DNA from: Candidatus Microgenomates bacterium
GTDB lineage: Bacteria; Patescibacteriota; Microgenomatia; Levybacterales; UBA12049
NCBI GenBank assembly: GCA_025451755.1
Contig: JANWJT010000016.1
Span: 1 to 38,145 of the forward strand
DNA length: 38,145 nucleotides
Direction of reading: 5' to 3'
A model generated the notes under the pieces. That model was not told the DNA's origin, searched no databases, and saw nothing but the letters and a program-made list of their open reading frames with translations. This document shows positions 38,092-38,145 of this stretch, one piece after another. The translations under genes and the position numbers were made by a program. Within the stretch, counting starts at the first letter, position 1, and the number at the start of each line of letters is the position of its first letter.

Positions 38092-38145
38092 ATGAAATTT
38101 GAATTCTCAGCCGGTGGAATAGTTTATAAACCTATTCGGCAGGCT
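38092..38145 (+). CDS. NUDIX hydrolase, first 18 codons (partial)
   Basis: Not in the ORF track; it runs off the right edge. MKFEFSAGGIVYKPIRQA has the SAGGIVY start typical of NUDIX hydrolases, which cleave nucleoside diphosphates linked to another group. The catalytic Nudix box is beyond the window. The last visible bases (CGGCAGGCT) look like a half site of the GCCTGCCGGCAGGC element, so this gene may carry a repeat insertion too. Confidence 0.7.
   Translation, partial: MKFEFSAGGIVYKPIRQA

Overview
The window looks like a chromosomal segment of a Candidate Phyla Radiation bacterium, most like Microgenomates (OP11). This rests on several points: AT-rich DNA with small tightly packed genes; TGA used as a normal stop; tRNA genes without encoded CCA; a class II (B12-dependent) ribonucleotide reductase; a split transketolase; and several protein architectures I associate with this group (CvpA-CAP fusion, coiled-coil SpoIID protein, stand-alone LytR_C proteins, DUF5667, HerA/TraG-type ATPase). 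No virus, plasmid, IS element or CRISPR array is visible.

Layout. 1-3.2 kb (minus): a partial membrane-anchored secretion/conjugation-type ATPase, missing from the ORF track because it runs off the edge, and two unrecognised proteins. 3.2-7.4 kb (minus): a nucleotide-reduction block of nrdR, a DUF6941-like gene, nrdJ and a PduO-type cobalamin adenosyltransferase. The block has a candidate NrdR box in front of nrdR and a candidate cobalamin riboswitch in front of the adenosyltransferase. The ORF track translates that riboswitch as a false N-terminal extension. 7.6-12.3 kb: a DUF5667 secreted protein, a CBS-methyltransferase fusion, an inositol-monophosphatase-like enzyme, a cytidylate-kinase-like protein and gap. 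12.3-18.05 kb (plus): one compact operon of an unknown gene, glycerate 2-kinase, transketolase N half, a small membrane protein, transketolase C half and a FAD-linked oxidase. 18-20.8 kb (minus): a methyltransferase, pgk and CvpA-CAP. 20.9-25.4 kb (plus): two tandem class A penicillin-binding proteins. 25.4-28.7 kb (minus): a patatin, a tiny membrane protein, rpe, rpiB and a PfkB kinase. 28.8-33.5 kb: envelope genes (two LytR_C proteins around a SpoIID protein, and membrane proteins). 33.6-35.2 kb: smpB converging on ssrA (tmRNA), then comF. 35.2-36.6 kb: four tRNA genes (Ser-GCT, Ser-TGA, Arg-GCG, Ser-CGA). 36.5-38.1 kb: two helical unknowns and the first codons of a NUDIX hydrolase.

How the genes fit together: gap, pgk, transketolase, Rpe, RpiB and a PfkB-type kinase can join ribose salvage to lower glycolysis. 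The nucleotide block turns salvaged cobalamin into AdoCbl and uses it for deoxynucleotide synthesis. The penicillin-binding proteins, SpoIID, LytR_C and CvpA-CAP proteins belong to the cell envelope. SmpB and tmRNA form the ribosome-rescue pair.

Two genome-style signals recur. First, many operon-leading genes have a -10 box (often extended, TGnTATAAT) ending only 6-7 nt before the ATG, which predicts leaderless mRNAs. Second, short GC-rich palindromic elements (for example GCCTGCCGGCAGGC) are scattered between and inside genes. All calls come from reading the sequence; no database search or folding program was run.
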